A stretch of DNA of 50,004 nucleotides from an uncultured Oscillospiraceae bacterium (GCA_934572335.1 CAKTKU010000017.1:1-50004), one strand, 5' to 3'. Positions 1 to 8,669 are shown, counted from the first letter of the stretch. A program made the numbers and translations. The notes: generated by a model from the sequence alone, not told the origin.

Positions 1-378
1 GAGAACTGGTTCGAGTTCGACACCGTTATCGCCAGCCCCGACATGATGGGCATCGTCGGCCGTCTCGGTAAGACCCTCGGTCCTAAGGGCCTGATGCCGT
101 CCCCGAAGGCCGGCACCGTCACCCCCAACATCAAGCAGGCTATCAACGAGGCGAAGGCCGGTAAGGTCGAGTACCGTCTCGATAAGACCAACATCATCCA
201 CTGCCCCATCGGCAAGGTCAGCTTCGGTGCTGAGAAGCTCTTTGAGAACTACGCCGCTCTCATCGGTGCCATCATCAAGGCAAAGCCCGCTTCCGCAAAG
301 GGTCAGTACATCAAGTCCTGCGTCACGGCTTCCACCATGGGCCCCGGCGTGAAGATCAACGCCCAGAAGCAGCTCTGA
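1..378 (+). CDS. rplA: 50S ribosomal protein L1, C-terminal part (5' end outside window)
   Basis: The reading frame is open from base 1 and ends at TGA 376-378. The 125 visible residues contain the L1 core motif GRLGKTLGPKGLMPSPKAGT and the C-terminal block with YRLDK and GPGVKIN, so the family call is secure. L1 binds 23S rRNA at the L1 stalk and in many bacteria represses its own operon. Only the second half of the protein is visible. In most bacteria rplA is followed by rplJ and rplL. Here a strong terminator and unrelated genes follow, so the stalk operon ends at rplA. The GC-rich, strongly biased codon use fits a highly expressed gene. Confidence 0.97.
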   Translation, partial: ENWFEFDTVIASPDMMGIVGRLGKTLGPKGLMPSPKAGTVTPNIKQAINEAKAGKVEYRLDKTNIIHCPIGKVSFGAEKLFENYAALIGAIIKAKPASAKGQYIKSCVTASTMGPGVKINAQKQL

Positions 379-403
379 TCCGATAAAATCAGATGATATA
401 CCG

Positions 404-432
404 AAAACCGCCTCGAATCCGAGGCGGTTTTT
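404..432 (+). terminator. Intrinsic terminator after rplA
   Basis: A perfect 11-bp stem (405-415 with 420-430) with the four-base loop AATC is followed by a T-run. It lies 26 bases after the rplA stop. Confidence 0.9.
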
Positions 433-465
433 CATTTACTCCCGGATTCCTTCACATTCTGGCAA

Positions 466-494
466 TGGACAATTCGCGCGGGGTATTGTATAAT
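466..494 (+). promoter_or_regulatory. Housekeeping-type promoter for the 527-2962 operon
   Basis: TGGACA at 466-471 and TATAAT at 489-494 are separated by 17 bases. The start codon of the next gene is 32 bases downstream. No hairpin or operator is apparent between promoter and gene. Confidence 0.75.
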
Positions 495-526
495 AACGGT
501 TGAACTATTAGTAAGGAGTGCTGATC

Positions 527-1198
527 ATGAAAAACAAGCTTGTTGCTGTTCTCTTTATAGTTGTTTTCGTGCTGCTCGTGGCGGTCATATTCTCGCTTCT
601 GAACGACGGGCAGGACACCACCAATATTGACGACGTGCGCCTCAATGCGACGGAGACGCAGTCCCCGGTCATTACCTCTCTGCCGACCTTCGCCCCAGCC
701 GAGGCGACAGCGGAGCCGACGCTCCTCCCCCTGCCGACAGAGGCGCCCACACCCACGCCCGTCCCCACGCCGACGCCGGAACCCACGCCTACCCCCGTCC
801 CTGTCGGGACAGACCTCGGCTCCGGCAGCTTTGAGTCCACATCCCCGGTGCAGGGGCTGAACATCGTGGCGGACTGGTCGGCCAAGACCGTGGACGACAG
901 CACCGTCGCCGTCACCGTCACCGTCAGCACCATGTCGTACAGCCTGCACCTTGAGCCGGCGCGCTCGGTGAACATCGCGCTCGCGGGGCAGTACGCCACG
1001 CTCGACGTGGGCGCTGTCACCTATGACGGCAATACCATGGCGAAAAATGAGCTCGCCTCTACGACGTTCAATGTCGACCTGCCCGTGGGCAGCTCGAACT
1101 CCTACACGCTCGCGGTGGAGTGGCACTTCGGCGGCGCGTACATGAACACGCCCATCGACGTGCTCGAGTGCGGCGGCAATATCACGCTCGTGAGATAA
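527..1198 (+). CDS. Membrane-anchored extracytoplasmic protein with Pro/Thr linker, unknown function
   Basis: The product has 223 residues. The start is ATG 527, 8 bases after AAGGAG (513-518); an upstream in-frame GTG at 518 lies inside the ribosome binding site and is rejected. Residues 5-25 form one hydrophobic segment without a lipobox, so an uncleaved N-terminal anchor or signal peptide is likely. A Pro/Thr-rich linker spans about residues 47-93, with repeated PTPxP units typical of wall-spanning spacers. Residues 94-223 look like a compact, beta-rich extracytoplasmic domain rich in Thr and Val. I do not recognise the family. It is the first gene of an operon with nth, whose ATG comes two bases after its stop. 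Nothing here indicates a functional link to DNA repair. Confidence 0.8.
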   Translation: MKNKLVAVLFIVVFVLLVAVIFSLLNDGQDTTNIDDVRLNATETQSPVITSLPTFAPAEATAEPTLLPLPTEAPTPTPVPTPTPEPTPTPVPVGTDLGSGSFESTSPVQGLNIVADWSAKTVDDSTVAVTVTVSTMSYSLHLEPARSVNIALAGQYATLDVGAVTYDGNTMAKNELASTTFNVDLPVGSSNSYTLAVEWHFGGAYMNTPIDVLECGGNITLVR

Positions 1199-1200
1199 GC

Positions 1201-1836
1201 ATGCTGGCACAGAAAGATATAGACGCGATCGTCGCGCTGCTGCTGGCAGAGTACCCGGAGGCGGGCTGCACGCTCGACTGGGGCAAGGATTATGAGCTTT
1301 TGTTCTCGGTGCGTCTCGCCGCGCAGTGCACGGATGAGCGCGTCAACAAGATAACCCCCGCGCTCTTTGAGCGCTTCCCCACGCTTGAGGCCTTCGCCTC
1401 AGCGCGCGTGGAGGATGTGGAGGAATACGTGCGCTCGTGCGGGTTTTACCGCGCGAAGGCGCGGGACATCGTCGCGTGCGCGCAGGTGCTGCTCGAAAAA
1501 TACAACGGGGAGCTGCCGCGCACGATGGAGGAGCTGACGGCGTTGCCCGGCGTCGGGCGCAAGACCGCGAACCTCATTCTGGGCGATGTGTTCCATGTCC
1601 CCGGCTCCACCGTTGTGGACACGCACTGCATCCGCCTGACGAACCGCATGGGCATCGTCGATGATCTGAAAGACCCCGTGAAGATAGAGGCCGTGCTGCG
1701 GCAGGTGATAGACCCAGAGCGCTCCTCCGACTTCTGCCACGCGCTGGTGCTGCACGGGCGCGCCGTGTGCGACGCGCGCCGCCCGCGGTGCGAGGACTGC
1801 TGCGTGCGGCATCTGTGCCGGACTTTTGCCGGGTAA
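1201..1836 (+). CDS. nth: Endonuclease III (base-excision repair DNA glycosylase/AP lyase)
   Basis: The 211-residue product has exactly the usual length of the family. The helix-hairpin-helix LPGVGRKTA carries the catalytic Lys at 121, and VDTHCIRLTNR provides the catalytic Asp at 140. The C-terminal 4Fe-4S loop is intact, with Cys 190, 197, 200 and 206 spaced C-x6-C-x2-C-x5-C. The enzyme removes oxidised pyrimidines and cleaves the abasic strand by beta elimination. ATG 1201 begins two bases after the previous stop with only a weak Shine-Dalgarno sequence, so translation is probably coupled to the upstream gene. An open stretch continues upstream to 1120, but it overlaps the previous gene and adds nothing family-like. 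Confidence 0.97.
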   Translation: MLAQKDIDAIVALLLAEYPEAGCTLDWGKDYELLFSVRLAAQCTDERVNKITPALFERFPTLEAFASARVEDVEEYVRSCGFYRAKARDIVACAQVLLEKYNGELPRTMEELTALPGVGRKTANLILGDVFHVPGSTVVDTHCIRLTNRMGIVDDLKDPVKIEAVLRQVIDPERSSDFCHALVLHGRAVCDARRPRCEDCCVRHLCRTFAG

Positions 1837-1849
1837 GGAGTATATACAT

Positions 1850-2962
1850 ATGCCGAACTCTCCCGCGAGGGCGCGCGAGGTCAACCCCGATCTCATCCGC
1901 TGCATCGCCCTCTTCTTCGTTCTGGGTATACATTTTTACACCCACTGCGACATATATAATGCCGGGTTCACCGGCGCGGGCGCGATCTTGTCGGAGTTCA
2001 TGCGCACGTCGTTCACATCGTGCCTTGCGCTCTTTCTCATGCTGTCGGGCTATTTTCAGCGCGGGCGGAAGCTGACCGCGCGCTACTATCTCGGCATACT
2101 GCGCCTTTTGGAGATGTACCTCATCTGCGCCGTGCTCGACCTGCTCTATTCGCACTTCTGGCTGGGTACGGAGCTGACGGTGCGCAGCTTCCTCGGCTCC
2201 ATCGTCAACTTCACGGCGTCGGAGTACAGCTGGTATATCCTGCTCTACGGCGGGCTGTTTCTGATGATCCCGTTTCTCAATCTCATGTATTCCGCCCTCG
2301 GCTGCCGCGGTCACAAGCGCATTCTGATCGTGAGCTTTATGGCGCTCTCGTGCCTGCCGTTCTCGGCGCTGAACGTGTTCGTCAACCTCTGCCCCTACTG
2401 GTGGCAGCGCATCTGGCCTATCATGTTCTACCTCATGGGCATGTACGTGGGCGAATACCGCCCGCAGCCGGGCGCGAAGAAATGCGGGCTGTGGCTGCTC
2501 GCGGTGTGGAGCGTATTTTCCCTCTTCAACTTCTTTGTGTATTCCCCCGCGTCGCCTGTCGCCCTGCCGTATACACAGGCGTTTTTATACTCGCACGAGG
2601 GCTTGCAGAATGCGGTTTTGTCCCCGCTTATCTTCCTGTTCGTCCTTAACCTCGACCTGTCTCACTGCCCGGCGTGGCTGACGCGGCTGATGGCGGCGGT
2701 GTCGAAGTATTCCTACGGTGCGTTCCTCTTCTCGTCGATCACGGACTCGTTCATCTACGGATGGCTGTCGGCGCTCGTGCCGACGGCGGCGCAGAGACTG
2801 CTCTTCCTCCCGCTCACCCTGCCGGTGAGCTATGCGCTGGCGGTGGCGCTGTCCGCCGCGGCGGACAAGCTCGTGACCGCGGTCGACCGTGTGCTCCGCC
2901 CGCCGGTCGAAAAGCTCGTCACATGGGCGTACCGTAGGCTCGCCCCCGACGCGGCGGAATGA
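1850..2962 (+). CDS. Acyltransferase 3 family integral membrane protein
   Basis: The product has 370 residues. ATG 1850 follows AAGGAG (1835-1840); a TTG at 1826 inside the end of nth is rejected. The N-terminus has the family pattern of an Arg and a conserved His in the first membrane segment (NPDLIRCIALFF, then GIHFYTH). About ten hydrophobic segments follow, consistent with the OafA/YrhL/WecH-type acyltransferase_3 fold. Members move acetyl or other acyl groups onto cell-surface polysaccharides, peptidoglycan or lipids. The substrate cannot be read from the sequence, and no glycan gene cluster is adjacent. It is the last gene of the operon starting at 527 and is followed by a bidirectional hairpin terminator. 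Confidence 0.85.
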   Translation: MPNSPARAREVNPDLIRCIALFFVLGIHFYTHCDIYNAGFTGAGAILSEFMRTSFTSCLALFLMLSGYFQRGRKLTARYYLGILRLLEMYLICAVLDLLYSHFWLGTELTVRSFLGSIVNFTASEYSWYILLYGGLFLMIPFLNLMYSALGCRGHKRILIVSFMALSCLPFSALNVFVNLCPYWWQRIWPIMFYLMGMYVGEYRPQPGAKKCGLWLLAVWSVFSLFNFFVYSPASPVALPYTQAFLYSHEGLQNAVLSPLIFLFVLNLDLSHCPAWLTRLMAAVSKYSYGAFLFSSITDSFIYGWLSALVPTAAQRLLFLPLTLPVSYALAVALSAAADKLVTAVDRVLRPPVEKLVTWAYRRLAPDAAE

Positions 2963-2977
2963 ATACGATATTGCAGC

Positions 2978-3011
2978 AAAAGGTGCACGGATGATCGTCC
3001 GTGCACCTTTT
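2978..3011. terminator. Bidirectional terminator between convergent genes
   Basis: A perfect 14-bp inverted repeat (2978-2991 with 2998-3011) has A-runs and T-runs on its outer edges. It sits between the acyltransferase gene (+) and the LysM peptide gene (-), so it can serve both strands. Confidence 0.88.
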
Positions 3012-3047
3012 GCTTCTTTATTTTCCCCGTATTATCTCGCCGCTCAG

Positions 3048-3260
3048 TCAGGGGATCCTCACCTTGTAGCCGGGAGGGAGCGTCGCACGCGGGTCAGTGA
3101 TCTGGGGATTCAGCTCCATCAGCACCGACACGTCGACCCCGTATTTCCTCGCGACACGATCGAGATCGTAGTCTTCCCCGGTGTAATACCATCTTTCACC
3201 GAATCCGCCTGCGACCGAGTCCAGCTCTTCCTCCGAAAGTCTTTTTTCGTTCTCTGCCAT
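3048..3260 (-). CDS. Small LysM-domain peptide with a double-glycine (bacteriocin-type) leader motif
   Basis: The product has 70 residues. The start is well supported by AAAGGAGG seven bases before the ATG. Residues 8-19 read LSEEELDSVAGG, which matches the double-glycine leader signature of bacteriocin and Nif11/NHLP-type precursors (acidic helix ending V-A-G-G). Residues about 24-70 form a nearly complete LysM domain: YYTGEDYDLDRVARKYGV, then the conserved LMELNP and a final GYKVRIP. There is no Sec signal peptide or membrane segment. By analogy, cleavage after Gly19 by a C39-peptidase ABC exporter would release a peptidoglycan-binding peptide of about 51 residues. No such exporter or modification enzyme lies in the window. 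It could instead be a cytoplasmic LysM protein with a chance leader resemblance. Confidence 0.75.
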   Translation of the reverse strand: MAENEKRLSEEELDSVAGGFGERWYYTGEDYDLDRVARKYGVDVSVLMELNPQITDPRATLPPGYKVRIP

Positions 3261-3364
3261 GATTCTTTCCTCCTTTTTTAGATTTTGTATTCTGGCGTCA
3301 TGCCGTTTTCACTATTGAGTACGCACAGGAATGCGTTTTGTTACAGAGGGAAGAAAAAATTTTT

Positions 3365-6300
3365 TCACCGCACCACGACATTTTCTTCACCCAGCATTTC
3401 TTTCAGCTCATCGATGAGCGCGTCATGGATGAGGCAACGGGCGGTGAGCTTTTTCTTCTCCCGCTCGCAGTAGATGACAAGCTGCTGCGTGCCGGGGAAC
3501 ATCTCAAGTATCAGCTCTATGCGCTTCATGCGCGCATCGTCCGCCGAGGGGAGCTTCACCCACAGCTTCATGCCCGCGTAGCCGCCCGGTGTGCGCCGCG
3601 CGGCGTTCCCCTGCGCGCCCTCCGGCGCGGAGCGCACCGCGTCCGCGTCCGAGATGGGGCGGATGGTGTCGACCATGAGCTGCGGCTCCTTTTCGTCGCG
3701 CACGGAGATGCGCCCCTTGACGATGAGCGCGGCGTTGTCCTGTATGAACTCGCCGCTGCGGTCGAGCACGCGCTGGAACGCGATAAGCTCCATAGTGCCG
3801 GTGTCGTCCTCCAGCGTGATATAGCTCATGAGCGAGCGGTTTTTCGTCGGGCGGGTCTTCACCCCCGCGACGACGCCCGCCACGGTGATATACTGCCCGT
3901 CGGAATAGCTCTTGGGTCCGTCGTCCCCGGCGAAGTCCGCCATCACCGCGCCGATGGGCGACGCGCCGATCTTGCGCACGGCGTTGCGGTATTCGTCCAT
4001 GGGGTGCCCGGTGAGATAGAGCCCGGTCGTCTCCTTCTCCATCGCCATCTTCTCGCGCGCGGAGAACTCCTCGATATCCGGGATGGGGATGGTGACGGGG
4101 CGCACCTCGTCCTCGCCCTCGTCCCCGCCGAAAAGATCCATCTGGCCGGAGATGTTGTCACGCTCCGCCTGAGCGATGCTGTCGATGACCATACCTGCGA
4201 TCTGCATGAGCGCGCGGCGCTTATAGCCCAGCGAGTCGAATGCCCCGGCCTTGATGAGGTTTTCGACCGCGCGGCGGTTGAGCTCCTTGCCGGACATGCG
4301 GAGGCAGAAATCCTCAAAGCTCGCGAAGAGCCCGTCCCGCTCGCGTTCGGCGACAAGGGCGTTTATCGCGCCCCAGCCGATGCCCTTTATCGCCACGAGA
4401 CCGTAGCGCAGGTTCTCGCCGGAGACGGTGAAGTTCGCGCCGGACTCGTTCACGTCGGGCGGGAGCAGCTTTATGCCGATCTCCCGGCACTCGGCGATAT
4501 ACTCGGCGACCTTGGGGCTGTTGTCGAGCACGGAGGTCAGCAGCGCCGCCATGTACTGCTGGGGGTAGTGGCGCTTCATGTACGCGGTGCGGTAGGCGAC
4601 GATGGCATAGCACACGGCGTGCGCCTTGTTGAAGGCGTAGCTGGCGAAGTCCAGTATCTCGTCATATATGCTGTTGGCGACGCTCTCGCTCACGCCGTTT
4701 GCCACCGCGCCGGGAATGCCGCGGCTGGGGTCGCCGTGAATGAAGGCGACGCGCTCGGCGTCGATGACCTTGTGCTTCTTCTTGGACATGGCGCGGCGGA
4801 TCATGTCCGCCTGTCCGAGTGAGAAGCCCGCGAGGCGGCGGAATATCTCAATGACCTGCTCCTGATACACGATGCACCCGTAGGTGACGGAGAGGATGGG
4901 GCGAAGAAGCTCATGCTTATAGCTCGCCTTCTCCGGGTGGGCGGAGCATTCGAGAAAGCGGGGGATGCTGTCCATGGGTCCGGGGCGGTAGAGCGCGATG
5001 AGAGCGGTGATGTCCTCAATGCTCTTGGGCTTGAGCCCCACGCACACGCCCGTCATGCCCGTGCTTTCAAGCTGGAACACGCCGCTCGTGCGCCCCTGGG
5101 CAAGCATCTCATACGTCGCCGCGTCGTCCTCGGGCGCAACTTCTATTTTGAAGCCCGGCTCCGTTTTCTGCACGAGCTTGACCGCGTCGTCGAGCACCGT
5201 GAGGTTTCTGAGGGCGAGAAAGTCCATTTTCAGCAGCCCCAGCTCCTCCAGCGTCGTCATGGGATACTGGCACACGACGGACTCATCGTTCTTCGCCAGC
5301 GGCACGTATTCGTACACCGGCTTTTCCGTGATGACGACGCCGGCGGCGTGCGTGGAGGCGTGGCGCGGCATACCCTCAAGGGCGCGCGCCGTGTCGATGA
5401 GGCGGTGGAGCGTTTCGTCGCTCTCGTACATCTCGCGCAGGGGCTTGGAGAGCTTCAGCGCCTCGTCGAGCGTCATGTTCAGCGCGCCGGGGCCGGACGG
5501 CACCTGCTTTGCCACGGCATCCGTGTCGGCATAGCCGACGGAGAGGGCGCGCCCCGCGTCGCGCACGGCGTTGCGCGCGGCCATCGTGCCAAATGTGACG
5601 ATCTGGGCGACGTGATCCTCGCCGTAGACGCGCTTGACGTAGTCGATGACCTCGCCGCGGCGGTTGACGCAGAAGTCAACGTCTATATCCGGCATGGAGA
5701 CGCGCTCGGGGTTGAGAAAGCGCTCAAAGAAGAGGCTGTATTTTATGGGATCGACGTCCGTGATGTGCAGGCAGTAGGACACGACGCTGCCCGCAGCGCT
5801 GCCGCGCCCGGGACCGACGGGGATGCCGCTGCGCTTGGCATAGCCGATGAAGTCCGAAACTATGAGGAAATAGTCCACAAACCCCATCTTCTCTATCATT
5901 TCCAGCTCATATTCGAGCTGGGAGTGCACCTCGGGGTTATTGGGATAGCGCTCGGCAAAGCCCTTTTCGCAGAGCTTGCGGAGGTATGCGTCGCTGTCGG
6001 TCTCGCCCTCGGGGAGCTTGAAGCGCGGCAGGTAATAGTGCCCGAAGCGGAAATCAAAATTGCACCTTTCGGCAATGTCGACGGTGTTGTCCGCCGCCGC
6101 CTGCCAGTCGGGGAAGAGCGCGCGCATCTCGTCCTCGCTCTTGAGATACAGCTCCTGCGACTCAAAGCGCATACGGTTGGGGTCGTCAACGGTCTTGCCC
6201 ATCTGTATGCACATGAGGACGTCCTGATAATATGCATCCTGCTTTTCGATATAATGCGCGTCGTTCGTGACGACGAGGGGGATGCCCGTGTCCTTGTGGA

Positions 6301-6874
6301 GCGTGATAAGCTCCGCCGCGGCGCGCTTTTCGTCGCGTATGCCGTGGTCCTGTATCTCAAGGAAGAAATTCCGCTCGCCGAAAAGCTCGTTGAGCTCGAG
6401 AGCGCGCGCCTTCGCCCCGGCATAGTCGCCGTGGATGAGCTTCTGCGGTATCTCCCCCGCGAGGCAGCCGGAAAGGCAGATCAGCCCCTCGGCGTGCTCA
6501 TGCAGCAGCGCCCAGTCGATGCGGGGCTTTATATAAAACCCCTCGGTGAACGCCGCAGAGACGAGGTAGCAGAGATTGCGGTAGCCCGTCTCGTTTTTGC
6601 ACAGGAGGATAAGGTGGGAATACTCGGTGTCGAGCATATGGTCGCGGTCGGTCATGCCGCGCGGCGCGACATACACCTCGCACCCGATTATCGGCTTTAT
6701 CCCCGCGTCCTTGCACGCCTTGTAGAACGCGACCGCGCCGTACATCACGCCGTGGTCGGTCACGGCGAGGGCGGTCTGCCCCAGCGCCGCCGCCTTTTTG
6801 GCGATCTGGTCTATGCGGCACGCGCCGTCGAGCAGGGAATACTCAGTATGCACATGAAGATGTACAAAGCTCAT
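3365..6874 (-). CDS. dnaE: DNA polymerase III alpha subunit, DnaE type
   Basis: The product has 1169 residues, the usual length of full-size DnaE. The N-terminal PHP domain starts with HLHVHTEYSLLDG and keeps the metal-ligand motifs TDHGVMYG and TNDAHY, so it may still bind metal. The polymerase active site is visible as PDIDVDFC (two catalytic Asp) and MDFLALRNLTVLDD (third Asp). A helix-hairpin-helix region and an OB-fold (ITVAGVVAGVKTR and following) lie near the C-terminus. It replicates or helps replicate the chromosome; clostridia normally also carry PolC, which is not in the window. It is the last gene of the hprK-murB-rapZ-whiA-dnaE block and starts 23 bases after whiA, with an AGGAG placed rather far (12 bases) from the ATG. 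Confidence 0.97.
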   Translation of the reverse strand: MSFVHLHVHTEYSLLDGACRIDQIAKKAAALGQTALAVTDHGVMYGAVAFYKACKDAGIKPIIGCEVYVAPRGMTDRDHMLDTEYSHLILLCKNETGYRNLCYLVSAAFTEGFYIKPRIDWALLHEHAEGLICLSGCLAGEIPQKLIHGDYAGAKARALELNELFGERNFFLEIQDHGIRDEKRAAAELITLHKDTGIPLVVTNDAHYIEKQDAYYQDVLMCIQMGKTVDDPNRMRFESQELYLKSEDEMRALFPDWQAAADNTVDIAERCNFDFRFGHYYLPRFKLPEGETDSDAYLRKLCEKGFAERYPNNPEVHSQLEYELEMIEKMGFVDYFLIVSDFIGYAKRSGIPVGPGRGSAAGSVVSYCLHITDVDPIKYSLFFERFLNPERVSMPDIDVDFCVNRRGEVIDYVKRVYGEDHVAQIVTFGTMAARNAVRDAGRALSVGYADTDAVAKQVPSGPGALNMTLDEALKLSKPLREMYESDETLHRLIDTARALEGMPRHASTHAAGVVITEKPVYEYVPLAKNDESVVCQYPMTTLEELGLLKMDFLALRNLTVLDDAVKLVQKTEPGFKIEVAPEDDAATYEMLAQGRTSGVFQLESTGMTGVCVGLKPKSIEDITALIALYRPGPMDSIPRFLECSAHPEKASYKHELLRPILSVTYGCIVYQEQVIEIFRRLAGFSLGQADMIRRAMSKKKHKVIDAERVAFIHGDPSRGIPGAVANGVSESVANSIYDEILDFASYAFNKAHAVCYAIVAYRTAYMKRHYPQQYMAALLTSVLDNSPKVAEYIAECREIGIKLLPPDVNESGANFTVSGENLRYGLVAIKGIGWGAINALVAERERDGLFASFEDFCLRMSGKELNRRAVENLIKAGAFDSLGYKRRALMQIAGMVIDSIAQAERDNISGQMDLFGGDEGEDEVRPVTIPIPDIEEFSAREKMAMEKETTGLYLTGHPMDEYRNAVRKIGASPIGAVMADFAGDDGPKSYSDGQYITVAGVVAGVKTRPTKNRSLMSYITLEDDTGTMELIAFQRVLDRSGEFIQDNAALIVKGRISVRDEKEPQLMVDTIRPISDADAVRSAPEGAQGNAARRTPGGYAGMKLWVKLPSADDARMKRIELILEMFPGTQQLVIYCEREKKKLTARCLIHDALIDELKEMLGEENVVVR

Positions 6875-6897
6875 CTATGGTCTTTACTCCTGTGGTG

Positions 6898-7809
6898 TTA
6901 TTCCTCTTCCGCGTCCGGGACGAGGCTCATTATCTTTCTGAACCGGTGGCTCAGACAGCTTTTTGTTACCGGCGGGTTTGATAGCTGCGCAAGGTCGGCA
7001 AGGCTCGCCGCAGGATTCGTGATGCGCAGCAGCGCCGCGTCGCGCAGAGGCTCCGGCAGCGCGTCCAGCCCGCCGTATTCGCGCGCGATGCGCCGTATGG
7101 CGTGCAGCTGCGCCTCCGCGGCGAGGACGGTCTTGTCGGTATTCGCCGAGTCGCAGTTTATCTGCCGGGTGATGGTGTTTCGCATCTCCTTGTCGACCTT
7201 CGCGGTCATGACCTTCATCGCGGTGGACGGCGCGCCGATGGTGGTGAAGAAATCCGCGATCGCGTCCGCCTGCTTGAAGTAGAGCAGGGAGTTGCCGCTG
7301 CGCTCGGTCTCCTTGGGGGAGAAGCCCATGTCCAGCAGCATGGAGTATACCTCCCGGCTGACGCTGCGGTGGGGCGTGGCAAGCTCAAGGTGATAGCGCT
7401 TGTCCGGGTCTGTGACGCTGCCCCCCGCGAGGAACGCCCCGCGTACGAACGCCGCGCGGCAGCAGTCCTCCTCCAGCACGCCGTAATTGACATGGTGGGT
7501 GAGGAGGAAGTCTATCTCCGCACCGTAGACGTCGAGTATTTTTTCTATCTTGTCGCGCGCTGTGACGGTGAAGGTCTTTTTCCCCGCCGCGCCCTCGGGG
7601 GGGAGCGTATCGAACGCGAGGGAGAACGCACGGCGGAACAGACGCGGCAGGCGCGCGGCGAAAGCGTCGCTCGCCGTTATTATGCGTATCTCGCCGGGGG
7701 CGAACGTATTGCAGTACATCAGCACGCCGTAGCACTCCGCCACGGCGTCGCACCGGCGGTCGGTCTTCTGCTGGCACAGCTCCGCCTTGGCTTCGGATGA
7801 AAATGACAT
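6898..7809 (-). CDS. whiA: WhiA-family DNA-binding regulator
   Basis: The product has 303 residues. The N-terminus, MSFSSEAKAELCQ, is the family hallmark, followed by the LAGLIDADG-like half (RGAFLAGGSVTDPDKRYHLE) and a C-terminal helix-turn-helix ending LSHRFRKI. In sporulating actinobacteria WhiA controls sporulation genes. In Bacillota it affects division and chromosome segregation, and its direct targets are less clear. The gene starts two bases after the rapZ stop. In many Bacillota yvcK lies between rapZ and whiA; there is no room for it here. Confidence 0.95.
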   Translation of the reverse strand: MSFSSEAKAELCQQKTDRRCDAVAECYGVLMYCNTFAPGEIRIITASDAFAARLPRLFRRAFSLAFDTLPPEGAAGKKTFTVTARDKIEKILDVYGAEIDFLLTHHVNYGVLEEDCCRAAFVRGAFLAGGSVTDPDKRYHLELATPHRSVSREVYSMLLDMGFSPKETERSGNSLLYFKQADAIADFFTTIGAPSTAMKVMTAKVDKEMRNTITRQINCDSANTDKTVLAAEAQLHAIRRIAREYGGLDALPEPLRDAALLRITNPAASLADLAQLSNPPVTKSCLSHRFRKIMSLVPDAEEE

Positions 7810-7811
7810 AG

Positions 7812-8669
7812 TTATTTCTCCACGTCGCGGTTTATGTTGACGGAGTTCACGCCCTTTGCGGTGAGGTAGTCATTGAGCGCGGAGGCGATGGCGACGCTGC
7901 GGTGCCGCCCGCCGGTGCACCCGATGGCGACCGTCAGCGCAAGCTTCCCCTCCTCGATATAGAGCGGGAGGAGAAAGTCGATAAGCTCCTCAAGCTTCTG
8001 CATGAAGGTGCGCGTCTGCTGATAGCCGAAGACGAACTCAAAGACCGGCCTGTCCAGCCCGCAGAGCGGGCGCAGGTCGTCCACATAGTACGGGTTCGGC
8101 AGAAAGCGCGCGTCGAAAACAAGGTCGGCGTCCATCGGCAGACCGTGCTTATACCCAAAGCTCATCACCATCACGTCGATCTCGCGCTTGCGCCCCGCCC
8201 CGGCAAAAAGGGAGAAGAGGCGGTTTTGCAGCATGCCCAGCGTGAGGGAGGAGCTGTTGACGATGAAGTCCGCCCGCTCGCGCACAGGGGCGAGCAGCGT
8301 CTGCTCCCTGGCGATCGCCTCCTCCACGCTCATGCCGCGCGACTGCAGCGGGTGGCGGCGGCGCGACTCCTTATAGCGCTTGACGAGCGTCGCCTCGTCC
8401 GCGTCCATGTAGAGGATGCGGCAGTTGCAGTCCATCTCGTTGAGCTGGTCGAGTGTTTTCAGAAGCTCGTCAAACCCATCCTTCTCGCGCACGTCCGTGA
8501 CGAGGGCGACGCGCTCATAGCGCCCCTTTGTCGCCATGCACAGCTCCGCAAAGCGCGGCATGAGCGCCACGGGCATATTATCCACGCAGTAGTAGTCCAG
8601 ATCCTCCAGCACGTCCGCCGCGCGGCTCTTCCCCGCGCCGGACAGCCCCGTGATTATGAGAAATTCCAT
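7812..8669 (-). CDS. rapZ: RapZ/YvcJ-family nucleotide-binding protein
   Basis: The product has 285 residues. The N-terminal Walker A is GLSGAGKS, followed by the characteristic DLDYYCVDNMP. The C-terminal domain holds SFGYKHGLPMDADLVFDARFLPNP and IGCTGGRHRS, both strongly conserved in the family. In enterobacteria RapZ is an RNase adaptor for small RNAs controlling glmS. In Bacillota the homologue YvcJ hydrolyses GTP and its role is less defined. The ATG abuts the murB stop (TAA directly followed by ATG), so translation is coupled. Confidence 0.95.
   Translation of the reverse strand: MEFLIITGLSGAGKSRAADVLEDLDYYCVDNMPVALMPRFAELCMATKGRYERVALVTDVREKDGFDELLKTLDQLNEMDCNCRILYMDADEATLVKRYKESRRRHPLQSRGMSVEEAIAREQTLLAPVRERADFIVNSSSLTLGMLQNRLFSLFAGAGRKREIDVMVMSFGYKHGLPMDADLVFDARFLPNPYYVDDLRPLCGLDRPVFEFVFGYQQTRTFMQKLEELIDFLLPLYIEEGKLALTVAIGCTGGRHRSVAIASALNDYLTAKGVNSVNINRDVEK

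Noticed and set aside
740..805. Short tandem repeats (ACGCC/CCCAC-type) in the 527 gene
   Set aside because: They encode the Pro/Thr linker of the protein and are not a CRISPR array. No CRISPR or tRNA gene was found in the window.
3338..7282. Long + strand reading frames (494 and 789 codons) opposite dnaE
   Set aside because: They are antisense shadows of a highly conserved gene in GC-rich DNA, with Arg/His/Val/Ala-rich nonsense composition and no ribosome binding sites.
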